Assembly (NCBI RefSeq): GCF_001905465.1 | Contig: NZ_LISX01000003.1 | Location: forward strand, 346,565-410,564 | DNA from: Kitasatospora sp. CB01950 | GTDB lineage: Bacteria; Actinomycetota; Actinomycetes; Streptomycetales; Streptomycetaceae | Reading direction: 5' to 3' | DNA: 64,000 nt | Shown: one piece after another, positions 62,307-64,000 of the stretch | Numbering within the stretch: position 1 is the first letter of the stretch | Layout: each line of letters starts with the position of its first letter | Notes under the pieces: model-generated | Databases searched by the model: none | The model's input: the letters and a program-made list of their open reading frames with translations, nothing else | Told to the model about the DNA's origin: nothing | Program-made: the position numbers and the translations under genes

Positions 62307-63140
62307 ATGCGGAAGAACGTCTTCACACGCGCCGCCGCGGCCCTGCTCGGTGCCGCGGTCATCGCCGTCGTGGCTCCGGCCGGCACTGCCGCGGCGAAGC
62401 CGTCGGCCCACGAGGCCACCAGCCTGCGCAGCGGCGAGAAGCTCCTGTCGGGGCAGAGCATGGTCAGCGGCGAGACCGAGCTGGTGATGCAGTACGACGG
62501 CAACCTGGTGCTCTACCTGGTGGGCGACACCGGCCACCGCGGCCCGGTGCTGTGGGCCAGCGGCACCTACGGCAACCAGGGCGCGTACGCCTACATGCAG
62601 CCCGACGGCAACTTCGTGGTCTACCGCAAGGGCGGCGGACCGGACTCCGGCGGCGCGCTGTGGAGCACCGGGAGCTACGGCCACCCGGGCACGGTGGCCT
62701 CGCTGCTGAACGGCTGGTTTGCCGTCAGCGGCCAGCAGCTGTACTGGCAGACCGACACCGGCGTCACCCCGGCCGTCGGCGCCACCAACGACAAACTCGG
62801 CCCGGTCCCCAACACCATGGCGCACGGCCGCTGGATCGAGTCGAACTCGGTCTGGCTGCTCATGCAGCCCGACGGGAACCTGGTCCTCTACCGCAAGCGC
62901 GACGGCGCGGCGCTGTGGTCCACCGGCACCTACGGCCACCCGAACAGCTTCGCGACCGTGTCGGGCGCGCCGACCTTCGGCGCCCTGTGGCTCAGCTCCC
63001 AGGGCGTCGGAGTCACCTGGTCGCTCTCGACCAAGGGCCGGCCCGGCGACTGGGCGAAGGTGCAGGACGACGGCAACTTCGTGATCTACGGCAGCGACGG
63101 CGCCGCCCGCTGGTCCACCGGCACCTGGGGCAACTGGTAG
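62307..63140 (+). CDS. Secreted B-lectin (GNA-type mannose-binding) domain protein
   Basis: 277 residues. The Sec signal MRKNVFTRAAAALLGAAVIA is followed by VVAPAGTAAA, with cleavage near AAA. The mature protein carries four QxDxNxVxY-type sugar sites: QYDGNLVLY, QPDGNFVVY, QPDGNLVLY and QDDGNFVIY. Each is followed by an (A)LWSTGTYGHP-type strand, and together they give two beta-prism II domains (about 38-145 and 160-277). In plants and Pseudomonas such folds bind mannose; here the ligand is unknown. It may bind cell-surface glycans or act as an antibacterial lectin. ATG at 62307. Confidence 0.9.
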   Translation: MRKNVFTRAAAALLGAAVIAVVAPAGTAAAKPSAHEATSLRSGEKLLSGQSMVSGETELVMQYDGNLVLYLVGDTGHRGPVLWASGTYGNQGAYAYMQPDGNFVVYRKGGGPDSGGALWSTGSYGHPGTVASLLNGWFAVSGQQLYWQTDTGVTPAVGATNDKLGPVPNTMAHGRWIESNSVWLLMQPDGNLVLYRKRDGAALWSTGTYGHPNSFATVSGAPTFGALWLSSQGVGVTWSLSTKGRPGDWAKVQDDGNFVIYGSDGAARWSTGTWGNW

Positions 63141-63196
63141 TCGCCCGCTCTCCGCGAGGGTGCGCCGGCCCCGATGCTGCGCGCACCCTTGACGGT

Positions 63197-63325
63197 GCAC
63201 CGACCTTCGGGTCCCGCTCCGGCGAACACGCCATGCTTCGGCTGCTCGACCAATTCCCGGACGTGGACGCCGTGTTCGCCGCCTCCGACGCCATGGCCGT
63301 CGGCGCCCTGCGCGCGCTGCGGGTC
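63197..63325 (+). pseudogene. Fragment of a LacI-family regulator
   Basis: About 43 residues: APTFGSRSGEHAMLRLLDQF, then PDVDAVFAASDAMAVGALRALR, the periplasmic-binding-like effector domain segment just before the C-terminal end in LacI/GalR proteins. No HTH or other part is present; flanking frames are unrelated. Confidence 0.75.
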
Positions 63326-63773
63326 GTCATCAGCCCTGGAGGGCTTGCAGCGAGAAAGCCTCGACAGCGAAGGGCTCCGGGGTCGATGTCGTCACCAGCC
63401 ATGAAGATTCGCTGTGAATCGGGCGCGGCGGCAGCTTGCGCGGGGCGCTGCGTGAGCTACGCCGGTGCGGGTCGGAGAAGGGCAGCTTCGACGCGACGCG
63501 CGGACGATCACGATCCGTGGTAGTCGGGTAGGCGGCCGTGGTACGCCATCAGGTGCCGGCCGGCGAGTTGCCGGCGCCGCCTGCGCTGCCCGGCGTTGCT
63601 GGTGTTGGTCGCTGAAGGGGCGACATGTCGGTGTCGCAGCTGGACCTGAGCAGACTTCGGCAGGTCCGTGGGCCCGGGTTCGACATGAGCGGTACACGCG
63701 CAGCATCGTCAGATAGGTTGTGGGCCGGCGAACGTGCGTACAAGAGCTATTCGATGGCGGGTAAGGGGGAACC
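63326..63773. other. Stretch without recognisable gene
   Basis: About 450 bp. Open frames are short and unlike any family I know. It should hold the promoter of the gene at 63774; GTAAGGGGG lies directly before that GTG. Confidence 0.35.
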
Positions 63774-64000
63774 GTGGCGATCGAACTGCCCGGGGAGGTG
63801 GTGTCGTTCCTCGATTTCATCGGCATCAACTGGCCGACCGTGAACGAGGACGGCGTCCGTGAGTTCGCGTCGCATGTGCGGGAGTTCGCCGACAACGTGC
63901 GTAGCACCCGCCAGGACTCGACCGGTACGATCCGGCAACTCGGCGAGGCCTACCAGGGCGCGTCCTACGACCTTCTGGTGGCCAAGTGGGACCAGCTGTC
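63774..64000 (+). CDS. N-terminus of a WXG100-like/type VII secretion-associated protein, runs off the window
   Basis: 75 residues visible: MAIELPGEVVSFLDFIGINWP, then helices VREFASHVREFADNVRSTRQDSTGTIRQL and AYQGASYDLLVAKWDQLS. The long amphipathic helices and the AYQGxSxDxLxxxW step fit the WXG-like N-terminal domain of large ESX substrates, including polymorphic toxins. The effector part lies outside the window. GTG start with AAGGGGGA upstream. Confidence 0.65.
   Translation, partial: MAIELPGEVVSFLDFIGINWPTVNEDGVREFASHVREFADNVRSTRQDSTGTIRQLGEAYQGASYDLLVAKWDQL

Noticed and set aside
60000..62310. tRNA gene as attachment site of the integrase-bearing element
   Set aside because: I found no cloverleaf or T-loop-like sequence near the repeats; the oxidase gene end is the better candidate.

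Overview
The window is very GC-rich actinomycete DNA. Third codon positions are almost all G or C, GTG and TTG starts are common, and genes overlap as GTGA or ATGA. SARP regulators, type I PKS and RiPP genes, Tat-type signals and a frame-disrupted PadR operon all fit a Streptomyces or Kitasatospora chromosome, probably an arm or another accessory-rich part.

Region 1 (1-12.1 kb) is the edge of a macrolide-type polyketide cluster. It holds the end of a modular PKS (KR-ACP-TE), then the complete methoxymalonyl-ACP set: 3-hydroxyacyl-CoA dehydrogenase, ACP, acyl-CoA dehydrogenase and FkbH-type glyceryl-ACP enzyme on the plus strand, with the FkbG-type O-methyltransferase on the minus strand. An AfsR/SARP regulator, a type II thioesterase, a stand-alone LuxR-type HTH protein, an acyltransferase-like protein and an AMP-ligase-like protein follow. 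As I remember it, the order resembles bafilomycin/hygrolidin clusters; that link is inference.

Region 2 (12.3-22.0 kb) is housekeeping or secreted functions: a PI-PLC-like protein, a GH1 beta-glucosidase, an NlpC/P60 endopeptidase with two nearly identical SH3-like repeats, a thiamine-diphosphate decarboxylase paired with a DyP peroxidase, and a secreted alpha/beta hydrolase.

Region 3 (22.8-39.2 kb) is a complete azole- and dehydroamino-acid-forming RiPP cluster. It has a SARP regulator, a leader-binding E1-like cyclodehydratase partner that carries a degenerate third YcaO domain, two full YcaO proteins, a double-domain SagB-type dehydrogenase, a split LanB dehydratase, an RRE-fused site-2-protease-like protein and an ABC exporter. 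A divergent 57-aa precursor has a last 22 residues made of Ser, Thr and Cys plus one final Ala. A SARP-type 11-bp-period direct repeat lies upstream of the precursor. Only one short LanB-C/thiopeptide-type protein is present, so a linear product is as likely as a thiopeptide.

Region 4 (41.0-46.5 kb) is the most unusual part. A Crp/Fnr protein with an intact cyclic-nucleotide pocket is followed by a perfect GTGA-N6-TCAC operator. Then comes a tightly overlapping four-gene operon: a class III nucleotide cyclase with every catalytic residue and a Gly-Asp repeat tail, a STAND-like P-loop protein sharing a 12-residue motif with that tail, an unrecognised protein, and a membrane protein resembling the PycTM effector family. 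I read this as a Pycsar-like cyclic-nucleotide immune or cell-death module with its own transcriptional sensor.

Region 5 (46.6-52.1 kb) carries a carbonic anhydrase, a small secreted protein, two methyltransferases, a DUF1275 membrane protein and a Tat-exported FAD oxidase.

Region 6 (52.1-63.3 kb) is a scarred island. A segment of about 0.5 kb that includes the 3' end of the FAD oxidase gene is duplicated 8.8 kb away. Between and beyond the copies lie gene fragments (PAPS-reductase family, Kup, GalK, pirin, LacI, tyrosine integrases), a two-repeat CRISPR relic and a few intact genes (PadR, ECF sigma/PASTA operon, PLP enzyme, secreted B-lectin). The window ends inside a WXG100-like/ESX-type protein.
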